Positions 35,245 to 43,765 of a stretch of 64,000 nt of DNA are shown in pieces. Both the position numbers and the translations under genes were made by a program. Within the stretch, counting starts at the first letter, position 1. Each line of letters opens with the position of its first letter. The stretch is from assembly GCF_001457415.1 (NCBI RefSeq), contig NZ_LN881722.1, positions 248,001 to 312,000 on the forward strand, given 5' to 3'. The DNA comes from Gorillibacterium timonense (GTDB lineage Bacteria; Bacillota; Bacilli; Paenibacillales; NBRC-103111). The notes under the pieces are model-generated. The model worked only from the letters and a program-made list of their open reading frames with translations, was not told the DNA's origin and ran no database searches.

Positions 35245-35266
35245 AAGCCGATAGCGGCTTTTTTTT
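35245..35266 (+). terminator. Terminator of the Spo0E-like gene
   Basis: AAGCCG-ATAG-CGGCTT is followed by a run of T. Confidence 0.88.
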
Positions 35267-35336
35267 GTATGCGTTTTCGGGTATGCGAATGGGTCGCATC
35301 TTGCTACAATGAGGACAAGGAAGGGGAGAGGCTGTT

Positions 35337-36098
35337 ATGAAGATCGACTTGAGCGGCAAACGCGCGCTTGTGACGGGAGCAACGGGTCAGCTCGGCCGAG
35401 TCATGGCACGGACGCTGGCGGCTTGCGGTGCGGATGTAGCCATTCATTACCGGGGAAATGAAGCGAAAGCCGATGAGCTGGAGCAGGAGATTCGCGCACT
35501 CGGTTGCCGGACCTTGAAGGTGCAGGCGGATATCACGGACAAGGCTTCGATATTCGCGATGAAGGATAAGATTTCGGCGGAGCTGGGCGAGGTGGACATT
35601 GTCGTCGCCAATGCGGTCATCCAATATTCCTGGGCTTCGGTGCTTGAACAGCCGGAGGAGGACTACGAGAGCCAATTCCGTTCATGTGTCATGCAGAGCG
35701 TGTACTTGGCCAAGGCATTCCTACCCGGAATGATGACCCGTCGGAGCGGAAGGCTGATCGGCATCAATACGGAAAGCTCCATGCAGAATCTTCCGGGGCA
35801 ATCCGCTTATGTGGCGGGCAAAAGAGGGATGGACGGCGTCTACCGCGTGCTGGCCCGCGAAGTCGGGGAGACGCAGGTGACGGTGAATCAGGTCGCACCG
35901 GGCTGGACGATCAGCGAGCGCGACCGCGAGGAGCAGACGGAGCACAGCGAATCCTATGAGAGAACGGTTGCGTTAAAGCGGCGCGGGACGGATCAGGAAA
36001 TCGCCAATGTCGTCGCGTTCCTCGCATCCGATCTGGCCAGCTTCATCACGGGGGCCTATGTGCCCGTGTCCGGCGGCAATGTCATGCCCGCGATCTGA
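35337..36098 (+). CDS. Short-chain dehydrogenase/reductase
   Basis: The 253-residue SDR has the cofactor loop VTGATGQLGRVMA, VANAVIQYS where NNAG is usual, a Ser region (GINTESSMQNLPG) and the catalytic YVAGKRG, then PGWTISERDRE. The end SDLASFITGAYVPVSGG is classic for the FabG-like group. The NNAG motif is changed to ANAV. Substrate is unknown. AAGGGGAGAGG lies before the ATG and TACAAT at about 35306 may be the -10 box. It is convergent with the next gene through a hairpin. Confidence 0.92.
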   Translation: MKIDLSGKRALVTGATGQLGRVMARTLAACGADVAIHYRGNEAKADELEQEIRALGCRTLKVQADITDKASIFAMKDKISAELGEVDIVVANAVIQYSWASVLEQPEEDYESQFRSCVMQSVYLAKAFLPGMMTRRSGRLIGINTESSMQNLPGQSAYVAGKRGMDGVYRVLAREVGETQVTVNQVAPGWTISERDREEQTEHSESYERTVALKRRGTDQEIANVVAFLASDLASFITGAYVPVSGGNVMPAI

Positions 36099-36126
36099 TA
36101 GGTAGCAAATGGGTTATAGGAGCGGA

Positions 36127-36178
36127 AAAGGGCGTCATACGCAAACGGCGGAAATGCCGATGCGAATGACGCCCTTTA
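36127..36178. terminator. Bidirectional terminator between SDR and zinc-finger genes
   Basis: Arms AAAGGGCGTCAT and ATGACGCCCTTT with an inner CGCA/TGCG pair lie between convergent stops. Confidence 0.8.
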
Positions 36179-36193
36179 TGCTGGAGCAATGGA

Positions 36194-36586
36194 TCAGTCG
36201 AACAGGTTTTCGAATACGTCCATAATAGAGCTTTTCTTCTTGCGTCTGCCGTATTTGTCGTAGCCATAGCGATTGTAGCCATGCTTGTCATACGGGCCGC
36301 CGTATTCCCGGTTTTCGTATACCGGTGGAATGGAGCCGGTTCCGTATGAACGGTCGGAAGGATACCCTTCCCTGGTAGTGTCGGCTCTTCTCCGGTCTTC
36401 TGAATCACGGCGGGGGTAATCAGGGACGTCCTCCGCTGGGGAATATTCGTCTTGGAGACCTTGCCGGAGCTTCTCCAGCTCTCCCCGATCGAGCCAAATT
36501 CCTTTGCAGCTCGGGCAGATGTCGATGAGCACGCCTTCTTTTTCCACCTCGCGCAGGGACACGTTATCGCAGATCGGACATTTCAT
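36194..36586 (-). CDS. TFIIB-type zinc-finger protein
   Basis: The 130-residue protein starts with MKCPICDNVSLREVEKEG and then IDICPSCKGIWLDRGELEKL, the zf-TFIIB module (two CxxC pairs and the GIWLDRGEL block). The C-terminal half is rich in Arg, Asp, Tyr and Gly (GYNRYGYDKYGRRKKK), probably disordered, and ends in a short helix. The ATG at 36586 follows AGGAGGAG; upstream frame extension is not needed. The family is common in bacteria with unknown function, possibly nucleic-acid or protein binding. Confidence 0.85.
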   Translation of the reverse strand: MKCPICDNVSLREVEKEGVLIDICPSCKGIWLDRGELEKLRQGLQDEYSPAEDVPDYPRRDSEDRRRADTTREGYPSDRSYGTGSIPPVYENREYGGPYDKHGYNRYGYDKYGRRKKKSSIMDVFENLFD

Positions 36587-36771
36587 GATGGAATCTCCTC
36601 CTGTGTGTGGGGTAACGGTCTTTCGCTTTGAAGCCGTCACCGTACTTACGGAGGAAAGCGGAATGGGTTTCATGGAGGATAGGGCTTCGGGTGCGCTCGA
36701 TCGGGTGGGGAGTGCAGTTTGGAGGCTCCGGAGGTCTGTGCTAAGCTAAGTATTAAAAAGGAGGGACCCCG

Positions 36772-37176
36772 GTGGAACTGTATGAACATATGGGCGGTGC
36801 TCCGGCGGTGCGCAGGCTTGTGGAAGCTTTCTATCCCAAGGTGCAGGCGCATCCGCTCTTAGCGCCGCTGTTTCCAGAGGATATCTATCCCGTAATGGAC
36901 AAGCAGGAGCTGTTCCTGACGCAGTTTTTCGGCGGACCGCCTCGCTATACGATGAAGCATGGACACCCCATGATGCGGGCGCGGCATCTCGCATTTCCCA
37001 TCACGGCCGAGCGGGCGGATGCTTGGCTCGCCTGCATGAAGGAAGCGCTGGAGGAGACGATCGCCGATGCCGAGCTGCGGAAGGCGCTGTGGGAGCGGCT
37101 GAAGAATACCGCCTACTTCTTCATCAATACGGAGTCGGATGAGGCTGAACATACGAAATCGGATGGAGCTGACTGA
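36772..37176 (+). CDS. Group II truncated haemoglobin
   Basis: The 134-residue globin has LVEAFYPKV with the B10 Tyr, PLFPED, the segment FFGGPPRYTMKHGHP, and RARHLAFPI with the proximal (F8) His, then ADAWLACM with the G8 Trp of the trHbO group. It resembles YjbI and likely binds oxygen or detoxifies NO/peroxide with haem. GTG start at 36772 follows AAGGAGGG. The C-terminus has an extra acidic tail of about 15 residues. It is convergent with the serpin gene and ends six bases before it. Confidence 0.93.
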   Translation: MELYEHMGGAPAVRRLVEAFYPKVQAHPLLAPLFPEDIYPVMDKQELFLTQFFGGPPRYTMKHGHPMMRARHLAFPITAERADAWLACMKEALEETIADAELRKALWERLKNTAYFFINTESDEAEHTKSDGAD

Positions 37177-37182
37177 GCCTGC

Positions 37183-38451
37183 TCAAGTTTCCGGATCGTA
37201 CACCGTACCGGTAAAGAGCAGGGTGCCGGTCGCTTCATCCTGAATGGCTAAGAAGAACGGCCGGTCCACGGTCATGTTGACGGGTTGAGCGGCGGCTCCC
37301 CCAGCCATCAAGACGGCAGTCGCGGCGGCCGCCTTCGTTCCTCCTTCATCAACCTCGATGAAGCTCCGTTGGAGAATGCGGCTGATCGCAAGGGAGGGCT
37401 GGATATCCGCGATCGGAGTGAAGTTGGCTTTGCCTGGGGTAAAGGCCTGCTTCATGCCGAGATCGGTGAGCGGCTGGGTCAGCTCCATTTCGTCGGAGAA
37501 GCGGAATTTGGGCAGAGTCAGATTCACCAGCTGCTCGGTGAATGCGGAGCCGGTCCAGTCTTCGGGATGCTTGAGCAGAGTGGGCAGCAGGGCGGTCAGC
37601 CCCGGCCCATTGGGAAGAACGATGATCATCGAGCAGGTCGAATCGGCATAGGGCATGCGGACGGCTGAGAAAAGATCGGCCTTCCGATAACCGAACGAAG
37701 CGACTTGATGCATCGTGGGAACGTTAATCACAAGTCCATCCGCACGGATAAACGGCTCGTTGAAAGTCGTCGAAGGTTGAAACTGGTTTTCCCATTTGGC
37801 TTTGAGAGAAGCGGCGTTCAACAGCGCCAGTTTGGTATCCCCGAGCGGTCCGTCGATCATCTTCGGGATGAGTCCGTCGGCTTGCTTCTTTACCCAGCGA
37901 TTGATCGTATCCGGAGCCTTAGAGGAAGTGAAGTCGAGGGTAGCGACCTCCGCCTGGTAGCCGTCCTTTACCTTCTTCAGGAAGTGGGAAGAGAAGGAGA
38001 TTCCCTTATCAAGCCAGAGCGAGTTGGCTAGCTTAAGCTGGAACTTATCGGGGGCACTGGAACTGGGAGACAGGGTATCTAGCAGGGCCTTGTTTCCCTT
38101 TGCTACTTTTTCCGGATCAAGCCCTTTATAGTGAAGGGCTTTTGTCATTTCGGCTTGCGTCTCTCCCGCGGCTCCGCTGTAGACCATGCCGAGCGCCATG
38201 GATAGGCTCACCGGGGAGAAGAGGCTGTTCGTTGTTTTCTTCTCGAAGAGCTTCAAGGAGAGAGCGAGTGCCGTCTTCTGATTCGCATCCGCCACCTTGG
38301 CGGTGAGCTCATCCATCGAAGAAGCGGAGCGTTTGTCTGCCTTCTGATGCAGGGTCTCATCTGCCTCTCCCCTCGTCATATAAGCGGCCACCAGGCCTCC
38401 CAAGACGAGGATGACCACTCCTGCCAAGCCTATGATTTGCTTTCTACTCAT
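37183..38451 (-). CDS. Membrane-anchored serpin (serine protease inhibitor)
   Basis: The 422-residue protein has one N-terminal hydrophobic helix (IIGLAGVVILVLGGLVAAYM) and a full serpin domain (about 60-422). Marks are NSLFSPVSLSMALGMVYSGA, SLWLDKGISFSSHFL, FIEVDEGGTKAAAATAV (hinge) and VDRPFFLAIQDEATGTLLF. The hinge has the small residues needed for loop insertion, so it should be inhibitory. Counting from the hinge, the cleavage site falls near Ala-Gly-Gly-Ala, which suggests elastase- or subtilisin-like targets. ATG at 38451 follows AGGAGG; the longer upstream frame lacks such a site. The window itself encodes S8 and S1 proteases. Confidence 0.94.
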   Translation of the reverse strand: MSRKQIIGLAGVVILVLGGLVAAYMTRGEADETLHQKADKRSASSMDELTAKVADANQKTALALSLKLFEKKTTNSLFSPVSLSMALGMVYSGAAGETQAEMTKALHYKGLDPEKVAKGNKALLDTLSPSSSAPDKFQLKLANSLWLDKGISFSSHFLKKVKDGYQAEVATLDFTSSKAPDTINRWVKKQADGLIPKMIDGPLGDTKLALLNAASLKAKWENQFQPSTTFNEPFIRADGLVINVPTMHQVASFGYRKADLFSAVRMPYADSTCSMIIVLPNGPGLTALLPTLLKHPEDWTGSAFTEQLVNLTLPKFRFSDEMELTQPLTDLGMKQAFTPGKANFTPIADIQPSLAISRILQRSFIEVDEGGTKAAAATAVLMAGGAAAQPVNMTVDRPFFLAIQDEATGTLLFTGTVYDPET

Positions 38452-38509
38452 TGGTAAAATCCTCCTGAATGGGTTCTTTTTCTCATAGACGCAAGATTCT
38501 CCTGTTAGG

Positions 38510-38538
38510 TTGCGAGTCTTTTGGAAGGGGATTACAAT
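38510..38538 (+). promoter_or_regulatory. Sigma-A promoter of aspA
   Basis: TTGCGA (38510-38515) and TACAAT (38533-38538) are 17 bases apart, 60 bases before the start codon. Confidence 0.7.
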
Positions 38539-38597
38539 GAAGGCGGTACAGGAGAGAAACACAGGAGAGAGATACAGGAGAGGGGACCGCTTCGAAG

Positions 38598-40016
38598 ATG
38601 GGAAGCACACGGCTTGAAAAGGATTTTCTCGGAGAAAAAGAAGTTCCGTCCGATGCGTATTACGGAATTCAGACATTGAGAGCAGTTGAAAATTTCCCGA
38701 TAACGGGGGTTCCGGTCCATCCGGAGCTGATTCGCGCGCTGGCTGAAGTGAAGAAGGCCGCGGCAAGAGCGAACCGGACGGCGCATCTGCTGCCGGAACG
38801 CATTGGGGAAGCGATCATTCAGGCAGCGGAAGAGGTCGCCTGCGGGCAACTGGCGGATCAGTTCATCGTCGACTCGATTCAGGGTGGAGCGGGAACCTCG
38901 ATTAATATGAATATGAATGAAGTGCTGGCGAACCGCGCCCTTGAACGGCTCGGAGAGAAGAAGGGCAACTATTTCGCCTGCAGTCCGAACAACCATGTCA
39001 ACATGTCCCAATCCACGAACGACACCATTCCGACTGCGCTTCGGCTTGCGGCGTACCGCCTGCAGCTGGAGCTGACCGCGGCGCTTGATGAACTGGTGGA
39101 AGCCTTCCATGGGAAGGGGGAGGAGTTCGCCGATGTCTTGAAGATGGGGCGGACCCATCTTCAGGATGCCGTTCCGATCCGCATGGGGCAGGAATTCGAA
39201 GCTTATGCGCGCGTGCTCGCCCGCGATGCAGCCCGGATTCGGACTGCCGCCGAGGGATTGCTAGAGGTCAACATGGGCGCGACCGCGGTCGGAACGGGGC
39301 TCAATGCCAAGCCGGAGTACATCGTGCTCGTCGCGCAGTACTTGGCGGAGCAGACCGGCTGGGAGGTTCGCTCGGCCGATCACCTCGTGGACGCCACACA
39401 GAACACCGACGCCTATACGGCGCTCTCGGCAGCGCTCAAGGTATGCTCGATCAACCTGTCGAAGCTGGCGAACGACATCCGGCTTATGGCATCGGGACCG
39501 ACGGCGGGCTTTCAAGAGCTCACGCTGCCGCCCCGGCAGCCGGGTTCGTCGATCATGCCCGGCAAGGTAAACCCGGTCATGGCGGAGACGATCAACCAGA
39601 TCGCCTTTCAGGTGATGGGCAACGATACGACGATCGCGGAAGCTTGTCAGGCCGGGCAGTTGGAGTTGAATGTGATGGGACCGGTGATCGCCTTCAACCT
39701 GCTGCAATCGCTCAAGATCATGAGAAACGGCCTCGTCGTCTTCCGCAAGTTCGCGGTAGAAGGGCTGACGGCGAACCGCGAGCGGTGCAAGCAGTATGTA
39801 GACCGCAGCTACGGCATCTGCACGGCGCTGAACCCGCATCTCGGCTATGAGCGCGCAGCACAGCTCGTCAAGGAAGCGATGAAGTCAGGCATGACCATCC
39901 GCGAGCTGATTCTGGAGCGGCATATGCTAACCGAAGAGGAGATCGACCTGATCCTCGATCCGTATCACATGACCTCGCCGGGAATCTCGGGAGAGAGATT
40001 GCTCACGGAGCAGTGA
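38598..40016 (+). CDS. aspA: Aspartate ammonia-lyase
   Basis: The 472-residue enzyme converts L-aspartate to fumarate and ammonia. It has the fumarase/aspartase signature GSSIMPGKVNPV with the catalytic Ser loop, GGAGTSINMNMNEVLANRA, and the opening EKDFLGEKEVPSDAYYGIQT typical of AspA. The motif MGRTHLQDAVPI also fits aspartase. A fumarase class II is the main alternative, but the N-terminal block and GPVIAFNLLQS favour aspartase. GAGAGGGG lies rather far (13 bases) from the ATG. It is divergent from the serpin gene. A hairpin follows. Confidence 0.92.
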   Translation: MGSTRLEKDFLGEKEVPSDAYYGIQTLRAVENFPITGVPVHPELIRALAEVKKAAARANRTAHLLPERIGEAIIQAAEEVACGQLADQFIVDSIQGGAGTSINMNMNEVLANRALERLGEKKGNYFACSPNNHVNMSQSTNDTIPTALRLAAYRLQLELTAALDELVEAFHGKGEEFADVLKMGRTHLQDAVPIRMGQEFEAYARVLARDAARIRTAAEGLLEVNMGATAVGTGLNAKPEYIVLVAQYLAEQTGWEVRSADHLVDATQNTDAYTALSAALKVCSINLSKLANDIRLMASGPTAGFQELTLPPRQPGSSIMPGKVNPVMAETINQIAFQVMGNDTTIAEACQAGQLELNVMGPVIAFNLLQSLKIMRNGLVVFRKFAVEGLTANRERCKQYVDRSYGICTALNPHLGYERAAQLVKEAMKSGMTIRELILERHMLTEEEIDLILDPYHMTSPGISGERLLTEQ

Positions 40017-40029
40017 GAATGAAGCGAAA

Positions 40030-40064
40030 GAGGAGGGGAATCAATTGGTTTGATTCTCCTCCTC
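40030..40064. terminator. Hairpin between aspA and the 40041 gene
   Basis: Arms GAGGAGGGGAATCAA and TTTGATTCTCCTCCTC form a strong stem over the stop codon of the minus-strand gene. The T-run is weak. Confidence 0.7.
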
Positions 40065-40691
40065 AGCATTTTCGATTTGATAAATAACTTTTCCATTCGA
40101 TTTTCCAACGATGGATAGAGGCTTTTCTTTTTCTACCGCCAAGAAGGTTTTTTTATGGTCTCTTACTTTTATGATATCCAGGTTCGACTTTGAGAAGATT
40201 TCGATCGTATCCATCTTAGGGTCCGATAGATAGCCAAGTTCGATGTAGTTGGAGTAAGCGTGGGCCTCGCTCTGATCGAGGTCGCTCGTGTGAACGACGG
40301 TGATTGGTTCTTTGGGGGCTATGGGATAGAGGGAAATCGTCTTTAATAGGAGTTCCTCTCCTTGTTGAGCTGACAAGTAACCCAAGTAGTCTTTTTCATT
40401 TACCGTAATCAGAAACGAACCATATACGTTATCTCCCGCATAAATGCTGTCAACGATCGTGATCTTCTCTCTTTTTAAGGAGTATTTGTATTCTAATGAT
40501 TTTAGAGCCAGTTGATCCAATGTCTTGGATTCGATTTTCTTATAATCTTGACTAGTATTGATCAGGATAAAGGAATCATCGGACTCCGCAGAGGGGGGAT
40601 TCCTGCTCTGCATAACCAGAAAAGCGACAAGGAACAGTGTTAGCAAAGCGATTGTTGTCAGGATCAAGGGGCGATTCTTAAGAAATTTCAT
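40041..40691 (-). CDS. Membrane-anchored hypothetical protein
   Basis: The 216-residue protein has one N-terminal helix (LILTTIALLTLFLVAFLVM) and then an extracytoplasmic domain of mixed alpha/beta type (ITIVDSIYAGDNVYGSFLI; NLDIIKVRDHKKTFLAV). No Cys lipobox or known motif is visible. GGAGGATATT precedes the ATG. It marks the start of a region (to about 44100) that is visibly more AT-rich than the rest of the window. Function is unknown. Confidence 0.75.
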   Translation of the reverse strand: MKFLKNRPLILTTIALLTLFLVAFLVMQSRNPPSAESDDSFILINTSQDYKKIESKTLDQLALKSLEYKYSLKREKITIVDSIYAGDNVYGSFLITVNEKDYLGYLSAQQGEELLLKTISLYPIAPKEPITVVHTSDLDQSEAHAYSNYIELGYLSDPKMDTIEIFSKSNLDIIKVRDHKKTFLAVEKEKPLSIVGKSNGKVIYQIENAEEENQTN

Positions 40692-40706
40692 AATATCCTC
40701 CCGATG

Positions 40707-40748
40707 AAGATAGAACCCAGTTGAAATTATATTCAGCTGGGTTCTTTA
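40707..40748. terminator. Hairpin between the 40041 and 40881 genes
   Basis: Arms AGAACCCAGTTGAA and TTCAGCTGGGTTCT enclose ATTATA. On the minus strand it would end the HD-domain transcript. A T-rich run is on the plus-strand side. Confidence 0.65.
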
Positions 40749-40880
40749 TTTGACGAAAATCAAAAAGCATTCGTGTACCCAAAGAAATGCAACGGGCTTC
40801 CAGCCGATCATTCAGAAATGGCATATTCATGCCAGCGAGCGCCACCGTTTATATCAATAGATGCATCCATGTGCCCTGAT

Positions 40881-41468
40881 CTAAAAATGAATATCAAATA
40901 AACGATAAATATTACAATTACATTTAGAATCAAACTCATTTTTTAGATTAAAAAAGGCCTCCCATTTTGGCAAGGTATATTCATTAAATCCATGCCTCAT
41001 CGTGACATCAATTAAACGTTTCTCAATTAAGCTAACTCCTGTCGGATAAGCGAGTGCATCACATAGCTGGATTAATTTATCGTAATCAGAATATTCAATG
41101 TTTTGTAAATAGTCGTTTATAAAGCTTGTTTCATCTTTCGTACAATCATTTTCCCCACTATAGGCATGAACTGATTTTAAGGGGAAAGAATGCGTTAAGC
41201 ATATCCTAGCAGCGTCATCGTAACGCTGACCCTTCAAATAAAGATAGCCATCATAAATGTGCCTCATAGTCGTAATTCCTTCTCTTCGCCCAATATCATG
41301 TAATAAACCAAAAATATACGCAGCATCCGCATCAAGATTTTTGCATTGCTTTGAGATTGTACTTGCGCAATCTGCTACGAGTAACGAATGATTCTCCCAA
41401 GCTCCCGGGTTCCTTCTTACAGCATCATTAAACATTTCGTTTGCCTTATTTATCGTTGGAATATTCAT
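40881..41468 (-). CDS. HD-domain phosphohydrolase
   Basis: The 195-residue protein has an HD domain: His in AWENHSLLVADC, FGLLHDIGRREG with the HD pair, MRHIYDGY and CLTHSFP, and a final Asp in LIQLCDALAYPTG. Such proteins hydrolyse phosphate esters of nucleotides or similar compounds. It is rich in Asn, Lys and Tyr, unlike its neighbours outside this AT-rich stretch, and has several Cys. GGAGAAATACTT precedes the ATG. No partner gene gives a clue to the substrate. Confidence 0.85.
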   Translation of the reverse strand: MNIPTINKANEMFNDAVRRNPGAWENHSLLVADCASTISKQCKNLDADAAYIFGLLHDIGRREGITTMRHIYDGYLYLKGQRYDDAARICLTHSFPLKSVHAYSGENDCTKDETSFINDYLQNIEYSDYDKLIQLCDALAYPTGVSLIEKRLIDVTMRHGFNEYTLPKWEAFFNLKNEFDSKCNCNIYRLFDIHF

Positions 41469-41685
41469 AAGTATTTCTCCTTATATGGTTTGGGTGAAGT
41501 CCCGATTCGGAGACGGGTAGGACTCTGTTCGCTTTTATTCAAAAAAAGATCCATTTTGTGAAACAGTGGTGCGCAACATAAGTCCTTCTCTTGTTGTTAT
41601 ATAGAGGGAGCAGCAAACCAATCCTTCCGCTGACTGTTGCACACGCTGATTCCCTCTCCTTTTTCTCCATAGCAAGTAGGCCTTA

Positions 41686-42201
41686 CTAGTTGTCCGAGTC
41701 CGTGCGAATCACGAAGAAGTAGGTATACGCTGTCTTTTTCCAAGTCGCCTCCACTTCGATCCCTCGATCATCATCCTTCTTAAAAAGAGAACTCAGCCCT
41801 GACCATTTGTGTGTTTGAACCTCAAAGGTATAGCGATTTCCGTCTTCCTGAAAAGGGATAGAGGTTGTGGTTCTCTCATCGTATAAGTAATGTCCATCCG
41901 GCCCTACCAAGCTATCCTTGCCCGTTATTCGGTCGGGGGGATTGTCACCGAAATCAAGCACGATCGTTTCGCTGGTTTTGATCGGTTCAATCGTGTAGGA
42001 CGGGTCGAAAGCGAAAGAAAAAACGTCCTGACGAGATTCGTTTTTTTCGGAAGACACGGTTTTCTGAACCTGATAGCCGATGACTTTTTTTCCTGAGGTG
42101 ATGGTTACTTCCATCTTCGGCTCGGGCTTGGAGCACCCACCGATAATGGCGAACACGATCGCCAGGAACAGGAACAGGAACGGGCTGTATCTTTTCTGCA
42201 T
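41686..42201 (-). CDS. Putative lipoprotein of unknown function
   Basis: The 171-residue protein has a signal peptide ending in a lipobox, IIGGC-SK (Cys about 23). The mature part is a beta-rich domain (KVIGYQVQKTVSSEKNES; YTFEVQTHKWSGL; KKTAYTYFFVIRTD). It is likely anchored to the outer face of the membrane. GGAGGG lies before the ATG. No known domain is recognised. The base composition is intermediate between the AT-rich islet and the rest. Confidence 0.78.
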   Translation of the reverse strand: MQKRYSPFLFLFLAIVFAIIGGCSKPEPKMEVTITSGKKVIGYQVQKTVSSEKNESRQDVFSFAFDPSYTIEPIKTSETIVLDFGDNPPDRITGKDSLVGPDGHYLYDERTTTSIPFQEDGNRYTFEVQTHKWSGLSSLFKKDDDRGIEVEATWKKTAYTYFFVIRTDSDN

Positions 42202-42377
42202 GAATGAGCCCTCCGTGATCGATGTTACTATCGCTTCTTCTCACTCTATAGACACATGAAAGATGGAAAGGGTAGCACGGAAAACGAAATGAAAATGAAA
42301 TGATTCCGATTACCTTTTATCAAGCTGAAAATTAGCGGCAGGGTGAATCGATGAACAATCTCGAGGAGGTGTCGGAA

Positions 42378-43661
42378 GTGAAAGGGAAGTTAGTTGCTTT
42401 ATTAGTAGCCGCTCTTGTTGTTCCGGTATACTCGAGTGCGGCTCCAGCAGACATCGGCAGGCCGAAAAAAGAAGAATATCAACAGATCCAAGAATCCAAA
42501 ATGATTCGTTACCTGTATGGTTTAAATCAGGATGATGATTATGTGAAGGGTGTTGTAAGGGAATACACCGCTAGCAATAAATTTGGTGCTGCATTGACGG
42601 ACGCAGAAATCAGGGAACTTGAGAACCGGTTTGCGTATCAACGGGATCATAAACGCGCCGTGGTAGACTATTTAAATACTCTCGATTCCTATGCCTGGAG
42701 CTATTTTGATCAAAAACAAGGCGGGATCTATGTCATCGGATTAAAAGGAGAGGCTTATAAGAATAGGCAGCTTACCAAAACAATCAGGGATTTGTATGGA
42801 ATGCCGAATCAGATTTCGATCCGAAAGGCTGCTTGTCGTGAGGCAGATTTAATTGAACTTTCGAATCGGATTTTCAGAGATCGCGATAAGCTGAAGGCTG
42901 CTGGTGTGATCGTAAAAAAGACGGAAGTCAATACTCCCAAGGAGAAGGTTGATGTTTACATGAGTCAGAACAGTATGGACGCGCAGAACTTGCTTCTCAG
43001 CCTTTATCCAAGAGATCGACTTGCCTTCTATGAAGCAGAGAATGAAATCGCATTAACGGCGAGAACGGATGTAGGGTCCCCGCTGGAAGGTGGGTTAATG
43101 ATAACAAGATCTGCGACAAGCACAGAAGGGTATTGTTCATCCGGTTTTGTAGCAAAGCGAGGGAATTCGTACTATCTTCTTACAGCAGGGCATTGTACAG
43201 CAACAAATGACTTGATCTACCAAGGCGGTTGTTTGATTGGAATGACAGCTGGCTCTCATATAAGCGGCAATCCGGATACGGCTGCTATTCATATCCCTGC
43301 AGCATCGGCAAGTAAATATGTTTATGGTTCAAGCTCAAAGAGCGTATCTCTAACTTCTGCTGAAGCGGCTGGTGCTGCCCAAGTAGGTGACTCCGTTTGT
43401 ATGGCCGGGGCAAGTTCAGGAGAAACATGCGGCTATGTGAAGAGTGTGTATGTAAATGATACGATTGGGACTGCTGATTACTATGGCGTAAGCTCAGCTT
43501 ATTATACCTCTGCGGCAGGCGACAGCGGGGGGACGGTCTACGATGGTTCAATTTTAAAAGGAATACACTTCGGAAATGTGAGTGAAGGCAGTGGAGTTCC
43601 TATGGTCTCCTACTACTCGAAGGTAGCGGATATCCTCGCCTATTGGGGTTTAACCTTTTAG
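42378..43661 (+). CDS. Secreted trypsin-like serine protease (S1, streptogrisin-like)
   Basis: From the GTG at 42378 (GAGGAGG eight bases before) the protein of 427 residues has a signal peptide (KLVALLVAALVVPVYSS), a pro-region of about 210 residues, and an S1 catalytic domain. Visible triad residues are His272 in LLTAGHC, Asp300 in NPDTAA and Ser383 in GDSGG. Cysteine pairs (YCSSG/GHC; VCMAG/ETCG) fit bacterial chymotrypsin-type enzymes. The ATG at 42351 would add nine residues without a good site. The TAG stop is the first three bases of a family-1 repeat, so the C-terminus (LAYWGLTF) may be set by that insertion. Confidence 0.92.
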   Translation: MKGKLVALLVAALVVPVYSSAAPADIGRPKKEEYQQIQESKMIRYLYGLNQDDDYVKGVVREYTASNKFGAALTDAEIRELENRFAYQRDHKRAVVDYLNTLDSYAWSYFDQKQGGIYVIGLKGEAYKNRQLTKTIRDLYGMPNQISIRKAACREADLIELSNRIFRDRDKLKAAGVIVKKTEVNTPKEKVDVYMSQNSMDAQNLLLSLYPRDRLAFYEAENEIALTARTDVGSPLEGGLMITRSATSTEGYCSSGFVAKRGNSYYLLTAGHCTATNDLIYQGGCLIGMTAGSHISGNPDTAAIHIPAASASKYVYGSSSKSVSLTSAEAAGAAQVGDSVCMAGASSGETCGYVKSVYVNDTIGTADYYGVSSAYYTSAAGDSGGTVYDGSILKGIHFGNVSEGSGVPMVSYYSKVADILAYWGLTF

Positions 43662-43745
43662 TACGCTTTCAACCTTCATCGTATGGGTACGAGTCGGCAA
43701 TCGGTATAGGAAAACCATAGTTTTTGAGTTGGAAAGCGTACTAGT
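43656..43745 (+). repeat. Family-1 inverted-terminal repeat, copy E (short form)
   Basis: The ends are TTAG-TACGCTTTCAACC and GTTGGAAAGCGTA-CTAG. The interior (TCATCGTATGGGTACGA, GGCAATCGGTAT) matches the other copies with about 12 bases deleted. It provides the stop codon of the S1 protease. Both ends carry the same G-to-T type change (GCTTTC/GAAAGC), which preserves pairing. Confidence 0.85.
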
Positions 43746-43765
43746 TGTACCCTGTCAGTTTGCTC

